Notes: generated by a model not told the origin, from the letters alone. A stretch of 64,000 nucleotides of DNA from Bacillus sp. MYb209 (GCF_002975175.1 NZ_PCNZ01000021.1:1-64000), one strand, 5' to 3'; positions 18,151 to 27,714 are shown, numbered from the stretch's first letter. Program-made: numbers and translations.

Positions 18151-18672
18151 CTAGTCTAGTATTTTCATTTTCGAAAAAGGATAATATATAAATTCCACCT
18201 TGCCAATAACGTTATCTTCTTCAATATAACCTAAACCATTTCGACTATCCTTACTATGTTCACGATTGTCTCCCATTACAAATAACTTATTTGGTGGAAT
18301 TTTTGTCTTTTGAAAGTTGTAAAACACTTGTGTATTGTTGAATAAATATTTATTTATATAAGGTTCATCTTGCTTTTTGTCATTTACGTATACAATTCCA
18401 TTCGTTATGCTAATTACGTCACCAGGAAGCCCTATTACACGTTTTACATAATATTTCGATCCATCCTCTTCCTTAATAATGACGATTTCTCCGTGCTGTA
18501 TGCTAGAAAAAAGTACCGCAGCTTTATTTACAAATACGTAGTCTTCTTCATGTAAAGTTGGCTGCATTGATTTTCCTTCCACCTTACATAAAGTGAAAGA
18601 CTGGTACGCTCCTACTAGGACAAATATAAATAGTATGTACTTTCCCCAACCTCTCTTAATCTCCTCTTTCAT
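18151..18672 (-). CDS. Type I signal peptidase
   Basis: The product is 173 aa. One N-terminal membrane anchor is followed by VEGKSMQPTL (catalytic Ser about 35) and YYVKRVIGLPGDV (general-base Lys about 77). The later boxes GDNREHSKDSRNGLG complete the family. It cleaves signal peptides outside the membrane. The frame opens upstream, but the ATG at 18672 is correctly spaced from AAGGTGG. It is one of two signal peptidases in this window, as expected for Bacillus, which has several paralogues. It is followed at low coordinates by no clear terminator. Confidence 0.9.
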   Translation of the reverse strand: MKEEIKRGWGKYILFIFVLVGAYQSFTLCKVEGKSMQPTLHEEDYVFVNKAAVLFSSIQHGEIVIIKEEDGSKYYVKRVIGLPGDVISITNGIVYVNDKKQDEPYINKYLFNNTQVFYNFQKTKIPPNKLFVMGDNREHSKDSRNGLGYIEEDNVIGKVEFIYYPFSKMKILD

Positions 18673-18788
18673 ATCCATTCCCACCTTATCAAAACACTTT
18701 TCAACTCAAAAATATATCACTGCACAATATGTTTTCATTTGCGCAGTGATATACTACAATTTGAAGTTTTTTATTGTGCCTTACTCGG

Positions 18789-20927
18789 CTATTGTGCTAC
18801 TGGGACTGGACTTGCACCCGATCTCTGCGTTTTTAAATCAAAATATGCATCCAAAACCTCTTTACCAATTGCAGAATTAATACCTGATTTATCATTATTC
18901 ACCCATGGCACAACAACAGAAAAAGCAACTTCCGGATCAGCATCATATGGCGCATACCCGGCGAGAGTTAAATTATAACATTTTTTTCGATAGTTGTTCT
19001 CATCTCTTCCAATATCACTTTCTCCACCGTACACTGTCTCTGCTGTTCCTGTTTTCCCAGCTGGTTTATAAGGTAACCCTTTAAAAGTTCCAGTACCTGT
19101 CCCATCAGCCTCTTGGAAAACCCTCCTAAATCCTTCTTTCACATGATTTATATATGAAAGATCCATATCCACTCGATTTAACACGACTGGTTCCATCGAT
19201 TGCATAACTTTCCCGACTCCCTCTGGTCTATTTGGTTGTTCTCTAATTTCTTGTACAATTTGTGGTTTCATACGGTAACCACCATTTGCAATCGTTGAAA
19301 TATATTGAGCAAGCTGGAGCGGCGTATATGTATCATATTGTCCAATCGCATAATCAAGTAAAAAACCTGGTATATTATCTGTTCTACCTATTTGACCTAT
19401 CGATTCATTCGGTAAATCTATGCCAGTTGGCACACCTAAACCAAATTGTCTAAAATAATAACGCATTTTATTAAACGCTTCTTGTTTAATATCTAACGGA
19501 TTGGTTGGTACATAATCAATCCCCGCAATCTTTAACGCCGTATTAAACATGTAGACATTGGATGAAACTTGCAATGCTCTTAAATCATCAATATCTCCAA
19601 AGTCTTTCCACGATTTCTTCGGCTTCGAACTTCCTTTAAAAAACATTGGTGCATCGAAAAAATGCGTATATGGCTTAATCGCTTCTGTTTGATATCCCGC
19701 TAATACCGTAGCTCCTTTCACCGTTGATCCTAACTCGTAAGAACTTATCATCGTTCCTAAAGCGTAGTCTTCTATTTGCATCCCGCCATCTTTATTTACA
19801 ATTTTCTTTCCTGCTAATGATAGAATTTGACCATTTTTTGGATTCATCATAACGACGAATGCACGATCCATCATCGGTTCAGAAGAATGAAATGCCCTTA
19901 AATTCTTTTCAAGACTTTCCTCCACTTTTTTCTGCAAATCCATATCAACTGTTAGCATTAAATTATTTCCACTTTTTCCTTTTGTCACTTTTTCAGTCCG
20001 AATAATATTTCCAGCTTTATCAGTAATATTTTTAGACTGTTCTTTCGTTCCATGTAACACATCTTCATATTGTTTTTCGATGTAACTCTTACCAATACGA
20101 TCATTTCTGTTATAATCTCGCACTAAATAATAGTCTAATTGCTCCCTTGGTAATCCCTCATTCTCACTAGAAACACTACCAAGTACAGAACGTAGTATTT
20201 TATCATTTGGATATTCTCGCTCCCAATCCACAGTCGTATCTACGCCTGGCAAGCTCGATAATCTTTCACTCACTACTGCATATTCATTTTGACTGACATC
20301 TTTTTTGACGATTTGTGGCGTCATTTTATATCCCGCATTCATTTTACTTTTAATTGCTAGTACTTCTATATCCTCCTTCGAAAGCTCGTTTAATTCTTCT
20401 TGTGTAATTCTTTCTCGTCTCAACTCTTCTACTTTCTTATCTAAGTCTTTCCCTTCTATTTCCTGCTTCCTAAATTTACTCTCGTCTTCTTTCGTTACTT
20501 TTGTTGCTGCACGCTTTTCATTTAACTGCATCCAAAAATCTTTTTTATCTGTCTCTGTTAACTTGTCCATATCTTCTTGTGGCATTTCAATTAGCTTTGC
20601 TAAATTTCTTGCCACTATTAAAACCTCTTTTGAGTCCACTCCTTTCATCTTCGTATATGTAACAGTTCGTAACGGTTTATTATTTACAATAACTTTCCCT
20701 TCCCGGTCAAACATCTTCCCTCTCGGAACTGGAGTACTCACCGTTACATCTTCCTTTTTATTCACTTCATTTCGATACGTTTCTCCGTCAATGATTTGTA
20801 CTTTACCTAATTGAATAATAATAGCTGAGAATAAAAGAAAAACGATAAAAAATAGTACATTTAACCGAAACGGAATATGAGTCTTTTTCTTTTTCGACTG
20901 TTTCTGCTTCTCCTTTTTCTGTCTCAT
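18789..20927 (-). CDS. Class B penicillin-binding protein (PBP2 type transpeptidase)
   Basis: The product is 712 aa. A basic N-terminus and one membrane anchor lead to a PBP dimerisation domain (VSTPVPRGKMFDREG box), then the transpeptidase domain. Active motifs are present: SxxK (STVK, Ser about 401), SxN (SSN, about 455) and KTG (about 625). The enzyme cross-links peptidoglycan in wall elongation or sporulation and is a beta-lactam target. I chose the ATG at 20927, which has GAGGGAG close upstream; the frame opens at 20966 without such a site. It lies upstream of the signal peptidase gene on the same strand, 116 bp away, so co-transcription is possible. Confidence 0.9.
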   Translation of the reverse strand: MRQKKEKQKQSKKKKTHIPFRLNVLFFIVFLLFSAIIIQLGKVQIIDGETYRNEVNKKEDVTVSTPVPRGKMFDREGKVIVNNKPLRTVTYTKMKGVDSKEVLIVARNLAKLIEMPQEDMDKLTETDKKDFWMQLNEKRAATKVTKEDESKFRKQEIEGKDLDKKVEELRRERITQEELNELSKEDIEVLAIKSKMNAGYKMTPQIVKKDVSQNEYAVVSERLSSLPGVDTTVDWEREYPNDKILRSVLGSVSSENEGLPREQLDYYLVRDYNRNDRIGKSYIEKQYEDVLHGTKEQSKNITDKAGNIIRTEKVTKGKSGNNLMLTVDMDLQKKVEESLEKNLRAFHSSEPMMDRAFVVMMNPKNGQILSLAGKKIVNKDGGMQIEDYALGTMISSYELGSTVKGATVLAGYQTEAIKPYTHFFDAPMFFKGSSKPKKSWKDFGDIDDLRALQVSSNVYMFNTALKIAGIDYVPTNPLDIKQEAFNKMRYYFRQFGLGVPTGIDLPNESIGQIGRTDNIPGFLLDYAIGQYDTYTPLQLAQYISTIANGGYRMKPQIVQEIREQPNRPEGVGKVMQSMEPVVLNRVDMDLSYINHVKEGFRRVFQEADGTGTGTFKGLPYKPAGKTGTAETVYGGESDIGRDENNYRKKCYNLTLAGYAPYDADPEVAFSVVVPWVNNDKSGINSAIGKEVLDAYFDLKTQRSGASPVPVAQ

Positions 20928-21120
20928 TTTGCTCCCTCGCTTCATTCTATTAACATTTCTGTGCAAAAATCATTATGTATTAAATTTATTTATATGCTAT
21001 ATATAGAATTTTATATTAATTACAAAAGAAATAAAAGATTTAATTTTCAGTTTTCGTATTTTATGTCCTATTTATTACCATTCCCCTTAATAAGCGATAA
21101 CATGAATATAATTCATACAA

Positions 21121-21153
21121 AAAACTGAGGTGACATCATTCACCTCAGTTTCT
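21121..21153 (-). terminator. Terminator of the sirtuin gene
   Basis: AAACTGAGGTGA pairs with TCACCTCAGTTT across an 8-base loop, T-rich on the minus-strand exit. It lies just after the Sir2 gene stop. Confidence 0.8.
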
Positions 21154-21169
21154 TTACGAAAACAAAAAC

Positions 21170-21895
21170 TTATTTAATCGAAGATAACCCTTCAACAAAT
21201 TCACCAATTTTATTTTGAAAAACATAATCAAAATTATATTCTTGACCCGTTAATTCTTCATTTACTAAAATAGTTGTTGCTCCTACTTCTCTCTTTGCGA
21301 TTTCTGGGAATGAAGCGACAGGCTGTACTTTGAGTGACGTTCCCATTACGAGAAGTACATCTGTTTCATATAAACATTTGATCGCATTTTGATATTGTGG
21401 TAACGTATCTCCGTATAAAACAACATCTGGATTTAAAATGAAATTACACTTCTCACAGCGTGGCACTTCATGATCAATCATATATTGTAAATCATATCCC
21501 GCTTTGCACTTCGGACAATGTGCTGTTTGAAGTGTTCCATGTAAATCAATGACATGTTTACTACCACCTAATTGATGTAAACCATCAATATTTTGCGTTA
21601 AAATCGTTATATCTTTTCCTTGTTCCTCTAGCTCTGCTAAAAAGCGATGCCCACGATTTGGTTTATATTGATGAAACGTATTAATTTGAAAGATTTCTTT
21701 ATAATGCTTCCAAAATTCTTTCGGACTTCTATTATAATATCCTCTTGATAAATACATCTCTACATTCGCATCAGCATATAATCCATTTGCTGAACGAAAA
21801 TCAGGGATTCCACTTTCCGTACTTGCGCCAGCCCCTGTTAACACTGTAATTTTCTTCGCTTTTTCTAATATCGAACGTACTTCTTCAAATTGCAC
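21170..21895 (-). CDS. NAD-dependent protein deacetylase (Sir2 family)
   Basis: The product is 241 aa. NAD-binding motif VLTGAGASTESGIPDFR is near residue 20, TQNIDGLHQ and the catalytic His of DLHGT are in the middle. Two zinc-binding pairs (CPKC, CEKC) follow. This is the bacterial sirtuin class (CobB/SrtN-like), removing acyl groups from lysines with NAD. The start is taken as GTG at 21895, with AGAGGTGA upstream; an in-frame GTG at 21904 lies inside that site. Not linked to acetyl-CoA synthetase genes here. Confidence 0.9.
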   Translation of the reverse strand: MQFEEVRSILEKAKKITVLTGAGASTESGIPDFRSANGLYADANVEMYLSRGYYNRSPKEFWKHYKEIFQINTFHQYKPNRGHRFLAELEEQGKDITILTQNIDGLHQLGGSKHVIDLHGTLQTAHCPKCKAGYDLQYMIDHEVPRCEKCNFILNPDVVLYGDTLPQYQNAIKCLYETDVLLVMGTSLKVQPVASFPEIAKREVGATTILVNEELTGQEYNFDYVFQNKIGEFVEGLSSIK

Positions 21896-21970
21896 AAAAA
21901 TCACCTCTATGTATATTCCTATACTTATTATACCAGTTGTTTACAATAGGTGTTGTACAATTCATTTTAC

Positions 21971-22618
21971 TTAATGCGTCGCGCCACCACATTCTACAAT
22001 ATCTACCTCTACTTTCGTCGTTACTTCGATTGCCAATTCTATTCCTTTACTAATCGTAGAAAGTGACATACTCGGTTGACCTGGATAATTGCTCGCTTGC
22101 TCTGGTAAGAACGGAATATGAACAAATCCACCTTTTATTTTCTTATCATGTTTCTCTAGTTCATGCATGAGACCATAGAATAAATGATTACAAACGAATG
22201 TACCTGAAGTTTGTGAAACAGACGACGGTATACCTTCTTCGCGAAGTTTTTTCACGATTGCTTTCATCGGAAGTGTAGACCAATACGCGGTCGGCCCTTC
22301 TTCTACAACCGGCATATCCACCGGCTTGTTCCCTTCATTATCAGCAATTCTTGCATCATCAACGTTAATTGCTACACGCTCTATCGTAATATCTGGTCTG
22401 CCCCCAGCTTGTCCAATACATATAATAATGTCAGGCGATAACTCTTCTATATATGCTTTTAATATTTGTATTGATTTATGAAATACGGTTGGCACTTGTT
22501 TACTAATAATCTTGTACTCTCCGATTGTTTTTTCATGCAAACTTTTTGCGACTTCCCAAGCTGGGTTGATGCTTTCTCCGCCGAACGGATCAAATCCTGT
22601 TAATAATACTGTTTTCAT
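21971..22618 (-). CDS. pcp: Pyrrolidone-carboxylate peptidase (pyroglutamyl peptidase I)
   Basis: The product is 215 aa, normal length. [19 protein letters not shown] and the catalytic Cys segment [16 protein letters not shown] are characteristic, with the C-terminal [10 protein letters not shown] His segment. It removes N-terminal pyroglutamate (5-oxoproline) from peptides in the cytoplasm. It is the last gene of the 5-oxoproline operon, 16 bp after the DUF979 gene, which makes the biological link direct: it releases the compound that PxpABC opens. AGGAG site before the ATG. Confidence 0.93.
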   Translation of the reverse strand: MKTVLLTGFDPFGGESINPAWEVAKSLHEKTIGEYKIISKQVPTVFHKSIQILKAYIEELSPDIIICIGQAGGRPDITIERVAINVDDARIADNEGNKPVDMPVVEEGPTAYWSTLPMKAIVKKLREEGIPSSVSQTSGTFVCNHLFYGLMHELEKHDKKIKGGFVHIPFLPEQASNYPGQPSMSLSTISKGIELAIEVTTKVEVDIVECGGATH

Positions 22619-22634
22619 AGTTTCACTCTCCTAA

Positions 22635-23597
22635 TTAGAAACGATATACAAGGCCGTACATTATAAACATATTTATAATGAAAATGGAAAGAGCAATTGG
22701 TACTTGCGCCTTAATGACTGCATTCTTATCTTTCAATTCTAACAGCATCGCCGGAACAATATTAAAGTTTGCCGCCATTGGAGTAATCAATGTTCCGCAA
22801 TATCCAGCAAACATACCGAGTGCTGCCATAATAGCTGGATTCCCTCCGTGCATTTGTACAATTAGAGGTAAGCCGATTCCGCCAGTGATTACTGCAAACG
22901 CTGCGAATGCATTCCCCATTACGACTGTAAATAGCATCATTCCTAAACAATACGCCATAACAGCAACGAATGGATACTCTGTCGGTAACACTTGTCCGAC
23001 TAAATCAGAAACAACTTGTCCAACGCCAGACTTCGCGAAAATACCGCCAAGTGCCGCTAACATTTGTGGTAAAATAACTGCCCAGCCAACAGCTTGTAAT
23101 AACCTACTTCCTTCTTGAACAGGCGTTGTTATTTTTGATTTTGTAATACGCATCGCCGCAATGAATGCGAGTAATGCTCCTAACGCTAATGCAACTAACG
23201 TTACTTTATCTGGATCAACAAGCGCGACATTTCCCCATTTGATTTTTCCTAACGTTAACGTACCGATAATTGTAAAAATAGGTATTAATAGTGCAGGCAT
23301 GAAAATTTTATTCTTTAATTTCTCAGCATGTTTCACACGTTCTTGCACTGGTACTTCTTTCTCCTCAGATTTTGTTACTTTATTTAATGAAGCTAAAACG
23401 ACCATAACTAGCACAATACAGCCAACATAAAATGAAGGTATTACATTTCCAAATATGAATGTAACTGCAAACAATGCCCAAAATAAGCTAGAACCGAATC
23501 GGTTTGGATGTTCACGATCAAATGCGATACGAATTGCGATAAAGGCAACGATTATCCCTAGTAAATAATAAATTGTATCCATTGTTATAATGTTCAT
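22635..23597 (-). CDS. DUF979 family membrane protein, putative 5-oxoproline permease subunit
   Basis: The product is 320 aa, a polytopic protein with about nine or ten hydrophobic segments. It contains the DUF979 pattern ending GMFAGYCGTLITPMAANFNI. DUF979 nearly always sits beside DUF969, and both look like halves of a transporter. Position inside an operon of 5-oxoproline enzymes suggests transport of 5-oxoproline or pyroglutamyl peptides. This is inference from context; no substrate has been shown from the sequence. It starts one base after DUF969 ends, suggesting coupled translation. Confidence 0.85.
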   Translation of the reverse strand: MNIITMDTIYYLLGIIVAFIAIRIAFDREHPNRFGSSLFWALFAVTFIFGNVIPSFYVGCIVLVMVVLASLNKVTKSEEKEVPVQERVKHAEKLKNKIFMPALLIPIFTIIGTLTLGKIKWGNVALVDPDKVTLVALALGALLAFIAAMRITKSKITTPVQEGSRLLQAVGWAVILPQMLAALGGIFAKSGVGQVVSDLVGQVLPTEYPFVAVMAYCLGMMLFTVVMGNAFAAFAVITGGIGLPLIVQMHGGNPAIMAALGMFAGYCGTLITPMAANFNIVPAMLLELKDKNAVIKAQVPIALSIFIINMFIMYGLVYRF

Positions 23598-23598
23598 C

Positions 23599-24294
23599 TT
23601 ATATAGCCTCCTTCTCTTGTTTTTCTTCTGCCTTCATTGTTTTCTCTATATACTTATCAAACCTTCTAAACCTAATCCAGCTCACAATAAGGGCAGATAT
23701 CGCAGTTGGAATACCCCAAAGCGCCATATCCCATACACCGACATGCATTCCTACTGAATCAAAGAATCCTTTCATTAATAAAATGGCACCAGTTGCGATA
23801 AAAATATCTTCTCCGAAAAACCAAGCTGTATTTTCCGCAGCTGCTGCATTTGCTTTAATCTTTTCTCTTAATTTTTCAGGAAGTTTACCGTATTTACCTT
23901 GCGCAGCCCCTTCTGCCATTGGCGCAACTAGTGGTCTCACTGTTTGCGCATGCCCACCAATATTAAGTCCAAGTGCTGCTGATGATTCTCTTATCGTAAA
24001 ATATGACATTAATACTCTTCCAGTTGTTGCTCCTTTTGATTTCGTTATAAGTGCTTCTGCTCTTTCTTTTAAACCATAACGCTCTAAAATTCCGATTACC
24101 GGTAAAGTTAATATGATTGGCATAGACATATATCTGTTTTCTATGAAAAATTTACCGAACATGCTGATCACATCATAAAAGCTTAAGCCTGAAACCATAC
24201 CAGTAACAATACCTGCAACCATAACTACTAACAGTGTATTTAGTCTAAATAAAAACCCAACTGCAACAAGTAGTATCCCAATTAATTTAATCAT
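23599..24294 (-). CDS. DUF969 family membrane protein, partner of DUF979
   Basis: The product is 231 aa with about five or six hydrophobic segments. ESSAALGLNIGGHAQTVRPL and MAEGAAQGKYGKLPEKLREK are typical of DUF969. It is thought to form a membrane complex with DUF979; direct proof is lacking. The ATG at 24294 is preferred over the GTG at 24303 because the GAGGGG site is too close to the latter. The gap to pxpA is 22 bp and to DUF979 one base. Confidence 0.85.
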   Translation of the reverse strand: MIKLIGILLVAVGFLFRLNTLLVVMVAGIVTGMVSGLSFYDVISMFGKFFIENRYMSMPIILTLPVIGILERYGLKERAEALITKSKGATTGRVLMSYFTIRESSAALGLNIGGHAQTVRPLVAPMAEGAAQGKYGKLPEKLREKIKANAAAAENTAWFFGEDIFIATGAILLMKGFFDSVGMHVGVWDMALWGIPTAISALIVSWIRFRRFDKYIEKTMKAEEKQEKEAI

Positions 24295-24316
24295 TTCCAG
24301 CACTTCCCCTCATTTT

Positions 24317-25078
24317 TTATTTCGGTGCACATATAGAAATATCGTTAAGTTCGAATGTTCTGTATATTCTCTCCGCAAATTGTACTGCTTTCTCTCCATC
24401 CCCGTGTAAACATATCGTTTGCGCCTGAACTGCTACTTTCTCCCCATTAACCGATTCTACATACCCTTCTTTCACCATTTGAAGTACTTGTTTTATCGCT
24501 TCATCTTCATTTTTTATAAGAGCATTTTCTTCTGTACGGCTCGTTAAAGTTCCATCCTGCTTATACGTACGATCAGCAAAAGCTTCCTGTACGAAAGTTA
24601 TATTATATTTTTCTGTTGCCCTTTTAAACGCTTCACTATTCGCTAATCCGTAAAGTAATAGATTTGGGTTAATATGATAAATTGCCTTTGCGATTGCATC
24701 CGCAATTTCCGAATCAGTTGCCGCCATATTATATAACGCACCGTGCGGTTTTACATGTTGCATTTTCCCTCCAGCAGCTTTAACAAATCCGTCTAATGCG
24801 CCAATTTGATATAAAACATAATCGTATACTTCACTTGCTGAAACGTTCATATTCCTTCTCCCAAATCCAATTAAATCAGGAAATCCAGGGTGTGCCCCGA
24901 TTGCTACGTTATGCTGCAGAGCTTTTTCAACCGTTTGCCGCATAACGGCCGAATCACCAGCATGAAAACCGCAAGCAACGTTTATAGAGGAAACGAACGG
25001 AAGAATTTCATCATCATTCCCCATTTTATAAGCTCCAAAACTTTCTCCTAAATCACAGTTTAAATCGATTGTAGTCAC
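24317..25078 (-). CDS. pxpA: 5-oxoprolinase subunit A (LamB/YcsF family)
   Basis: The product is 253 aa. Family motifs DLNCDLGESFGAYKMGND, NVACGFHAGD and KPHGALYN are all present. With PxpB and PxpC it forms the bacterial ATP-dependent 5-oxoprolinase that opens 5-oxoproline to glutamate. The start is GTG at 25078 with AGGAGG upstream. It follows pxpC by 18 bp. Confidence 0.93.
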   Translation of the reverse strand: MTTIDLNCDLGESFGAYKMGNDDEILPFVSSINVACGFHAGDSAVMRQTVEKALQHNVAIGAHPGFPDLIGFGRRNMNVSASEVYDYVLYQIGALDGFVKAAGGKMQHVKPHGALYNMAATDSEIADAIAKAIYHINPNLLLYGLANSEAFKRATEKYNITFVQEAFADRTYKQDGTLTSRTEENALIKNEDEAIKQVLQMVKEGYVESVNGEKVAVQAQTICLHGDGEKAVQFAERIYRTFELNDISICAPK

Positions 25079-25096
25079 GATGTTTTCCTCCTAATC

Positions 25097-26086
25097 TCAG
25101 CTTCGTAAAGCGATGAATTTCTTTAATAGACTCATACTTGTTTCCTGTTCTATATATAATTGTGCAGCTTCTTCCATAGTTATTTTTTCAAAAGTTACAT
25201 AGTCTCCTGGTTTCAGCTGCGCTAGAAGAGGTAAATCTACTGAAATTACATTTCCAATTCTCGGATAACCACCTGTCGTTTGTCTATCCGCCATTAATAT
25301 AATAGGCTGTCCACCATTCGGTACTTGAATTGTTCCGAATGTAACTGGGCTCGATAAAATTTCTATCTCTTCAACTCTATTTAAAACATCTCCGTCAAGC
25401 CTATATCCCATACGATCAGCATAATTGGATACTTTATACTCTTTCGAAAAAAACGACTTTATACTTTCTTCTGTAAATTGATCATATTCAAAGTCTGTTA
25501 TGACGCGAAGAGTAGGATGCTTCTTGTATTTTGGTAAAGCATTGTTACAAATTGCCCACTTCGTTTTTATACGCCCTTCTTCTTGTAAGTTTTGAATGAA
25601 ACGACTCGCAACTTCTGCTCCTGTACCAATTTGAAAATAATCTCCTTTTTTCAGCATTCTCCCTTCAATACCGCCAAGAGCAGCACGTATGTAAGTACTT
25701 TTACTTCCCATCGTACGATCAATATTTATACCGCCCGCAAAAGTCACATACGCTCTGCAACCGCTTTTCGCTTTTCCGAGACAAAGCATGCTTCCTTCTT
25801 CAGCTAATATGGGGCGCCATAATGGAATGCGCTCTCCATTTAATAACGGTTCCATATCTGCTCCACCAATCGCGAGCAATGTCGTTTTCTTTATTAACAT
25901 TTTAGGCCCCATTATTGTAATTTCGAGTCCAGCCTCATTCTCCTCATTGCCTACTAACATATTAATCATCCTGAGCGCATTTTTATCCATAGCCCCGCCA
26001 ACAGGTACACCGTATTGTTGATAATGAGATCGTCCTAAATCTTGGACTGTTGTAAGCATTCCTGCATGCAAAATCTCTACATCCAT
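25097..26086 (-). CDS. pxpC: 5-oxoprolinase subunit C (KipA/biotin-dependent carboxyltransferase-like)
   Basis: The product is 329 aa. It opens TVQDLGRSHYQQYGVPVGGAM and has the ADRQTTGGYPRIGNVISVDL segment of the AHS2 domain. The older name for the family is KipA/allophanate hydrolase subunit 2. Together with PxpA and PxpB it gives 5-oxoprolinase activity. Its start overlaps the end of pxpB by 10 bp. Confidence 0.92.
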   Translation of the reverse strand: MDVEILHAGMLTTVQDLGRSHYQQYGVPVGGAMDKNALRMINMLVGNEENEAGLEITIMGPKMLIKKTTLLAIGGADMEPLLNGERIPLWRPILAEEGSMLCLGKAKSGCRAYVTFAGGINIDRTMGSKSTYIRAALGGIEGRMLKKGDYFQIGTGAEVASRFIQNLQEEGRIKTKWAICNNALPKYKKHPTLRVITDFEYDQFTEESIKSFFSKEYKVSNYADRMGYRLDGDVLNRVEEIEILSSPVTFGTIQVPNGGQPIILMADRQTTGGYPRIGNVISVDLPLLAQLKPGDYVTFEKITMEEAAQLYIEQETSMSLLKKFIALRS

Positions 26087-26790
26087 TCTTTAGCCCCCTC
26101 AAGCGATACGTACTCTTCCTTTGTTATTGGTATAAATCGTAAATACATACCACTTTGAATATATGTTGGTGTTTCTTCTTTTGGATTAAATAGAGAAATA
26201 GGTGTTCGGCCGATAATATTCCAGCCTCCTGGTGTTTCTAGCGGATAAATACCTGTTTGATTTCCGCCAATACCTACTGAACCAGGAGCAATTTGTAACC
26301 GCGGTGTTTCTTTTCTAGGTGTTTCTAGTTCTTTCGGTAACCCGCCTAAATACGGGAATCCTGGTGTAAAACCTAACATATACACGAAATATGTTGTTTC
26401 ACTATGTATTCGAATAACATCCTCTACTTGTAAGCTTTGATAATGCGCAACCTCTTCTAAATCAGGTCCATACTCTCCCCCGTAACACACTGGTATAGAA
26501 ATATGTTTCACATCTCGGTTCACTTCTTCTTTATATGAATCACACAGCTCCTTTATATACTGGCAAACGTGATCATATGGTCTTTCACTTCTCTTATTTC
26601 GCTTCCATACTTCGTACAAATTGTAGTACACCGCTAATGAAGTAAACGACGGAACGCATTCAACCATTCCTGCAAACGGATGTTGCTGCAGTGCTTGAAA
26701 TAATCGTTGCACTTTTTCGTATATATCCATCCCAATTTCTTCACCAAATGTAACAATAATTGCTTGATCCCCTAACGCAGAAAATTTCAT
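26077..26790 (-). CDS. pxpB: 5-oxoprolinase subunit B (KipI/AHS1 domain)
   Basis: The product is 237 aa. The AHS1 signature GFTPGFPYLGGLP and the following PRLQIAPGSVGIGGNQTGIY are complete. In B. subtilis the homologue KipI also inhibits the sporulation kinase KinA; whether this one does is unknown. The ATG at 26790 has AGGGAG at good spacing; the upstream in-frame start at 26814 does not. First catabolic gene after the regulator, 14 bp away. Confidence 0.92.
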   Translation of the reverse strand: MKFSALGDQAIIVTFGEEIGMDIYEKVQRLFQALQQHPFAGMVECVPSFTSLAVYYNLYEVWKRNKRSERPYDHVCQYIKELCDSYKEEVNRDVKHISIPVCYGGEYGPDLEEVAHYQSLQVEDVIRIHSETTYFVYMLGFTPGFPYLGGLPKELETPRKETPRLQIAPGSVGIGGNQTGIYPLETPGGWNIIGRTPISLFNPKEETPTYIQSGMYLRFIPITKEEYVSLEGAKEWM

Positions 26791-26804
26791 CCTACTCCCT
26801 CTTT

Positions 26805-27557
26805 CTATGCCCAAAAGCCGAGTTCTTTCGAAATGCGGTATGCTGTTTCTTTCACTTTCGCAGTAAAATATGAAATGTTACTTTCGCTATACTCAATTGC
26901 TAATCCCGAAATACTAATGCCCGCTACAACCGTTCCATCACTTGCAAAAATTGGAGCTGCTATAGCCGCTGTATGATTTTCTAATTCAGAGTAGCTAATT
27001 GTGTACCCTTCTTTTTTCGCCATATGTAATACTTCTAACAAATGCTCCTTATTCACGATCGTTCCATCTGCAAACTGTTTTAAATCTGTTTCCTCTACGT
27101 ATTTTCTTTTCTCTTCCTCAGAAAAATACGATAGTAAAATTCTCGGACATGCACCTGCATACAGTGGTGCTCTTCTTCCAACCGCCGTATAAACACGTAC
27201 TGGCTGAGCTCCTTCCATCTTCTCAACATAAATTGCGTCATTACCATCTTGAATAATTAAATTTACTGCTTGCCCTAAACTATCTCTAAGCTCTTTCATA
27301 TAAGGTATCGCAATATTTCTTACCGATAACCTTTGTGAAACAAGTTGACCAAATCGTAAAAAAACGACTCCGAGACGATACTTTCCCTTTTCTGTTTTTT
27401 GTAAAAAGTCCATTTCTTCTAACGAACCAATTAAACGATAAACAGATGTTTTCGGCATATTCGTAAGCTGAACCATCTCTGTTAAACTTAGCTCTTCATG
27501 CTCATAAAACAACTCCAAAATATCCATTGTCTTAACTGCCGTTTTATTTATACTCAT
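26805..27557 (-). CDS. IclR family transcriptional regulator of the 5-oxoproline operon
   Basis: The product is 250 aa. An N-terminal winged helix-turn-helix (LSLTEMVQLTNMPKTSVYRL) is followed by the IclR effector domain, including the segments AYSGACPRILLSYF-like and YTISYSELENHTAAIAAPIF. It heads the operon, and a 17-bp palindrome lies 15 bp ahead of its start, so autoregulation is likely, with 5-oxoproline or a related compound as effector (inferred). The second ATG of the ATGATG pair, at 27557, fits the AAGGAG site; the longer frame to 27611 would run through the operator. Confidence 0.88.
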   Translation of the reverse strand: MSINKTAVKTMDILELFYEHEELSLTEMVQLTNMPKTSVYRLIGSLEEMDFLQKTEKGKYRLGVVFLRFGQLVSQRLSVRNIAIPYMKELRDSLGQAVNLIIQDGNDAIYVEKMEGAQPVRVYTAVGRRAPLYAGACPRILLSYFSEEEKRKYVEETDLKQFADGTIVNKEHLLEVLHMAKKEGYTISYSELENHTAAIAAPIFASDGTVVAGISISGLAIEYSESNISYFTAKVKETAYRISKELGFWA

Positions 27558-27571
27558 CATGTCTCCTTTTC

Positions 27572-27609
27572 GTTCCGAATTTCGGAACTTAAATTCCGTT
27601 TTTCGAAAC
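27572..27609. promoter_or_regulatory. IclR operator, two copies of a TTCCGAA-type palindrome
   Basis: 27572-27588 is GTTCCGAA-T-TTCGGAAC, a palindrome with one central base. About 5 bp further upstream (27594-27609) a weaker copy reads TTCCG-tttt-TCGAA. Both lie between the likely promoter and the iclR ribosome site, a position suited to repression of the whole operon. Confidence 0.65.
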
Positions 27610-27670
27610 AAACATATAATTTAAAATTATAAAATATTCTTTCAATTCTATCAATATATTTTTCACAAAC

Positions 27671-27702
27671 AAAAAAAGTATGGAAGAATATTTCTCCCAT
27701 AC
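27671..27702 (-). terminator. Terminator of the signal peptidase gene at 27715
   Basis: GTATGG pairs with CCATAC around a 19-base loop, with seven Ts on the minus strand. Confidence 0.7.
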
Positions 27703-27714
27703 CTTTGCTTTACT

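Noticed and set aside
18370-18978. Plus-strand frames over the signal peptidase and PBP genes
   Set aside because: Shadows of genes with clear motifs on the opposite strand.
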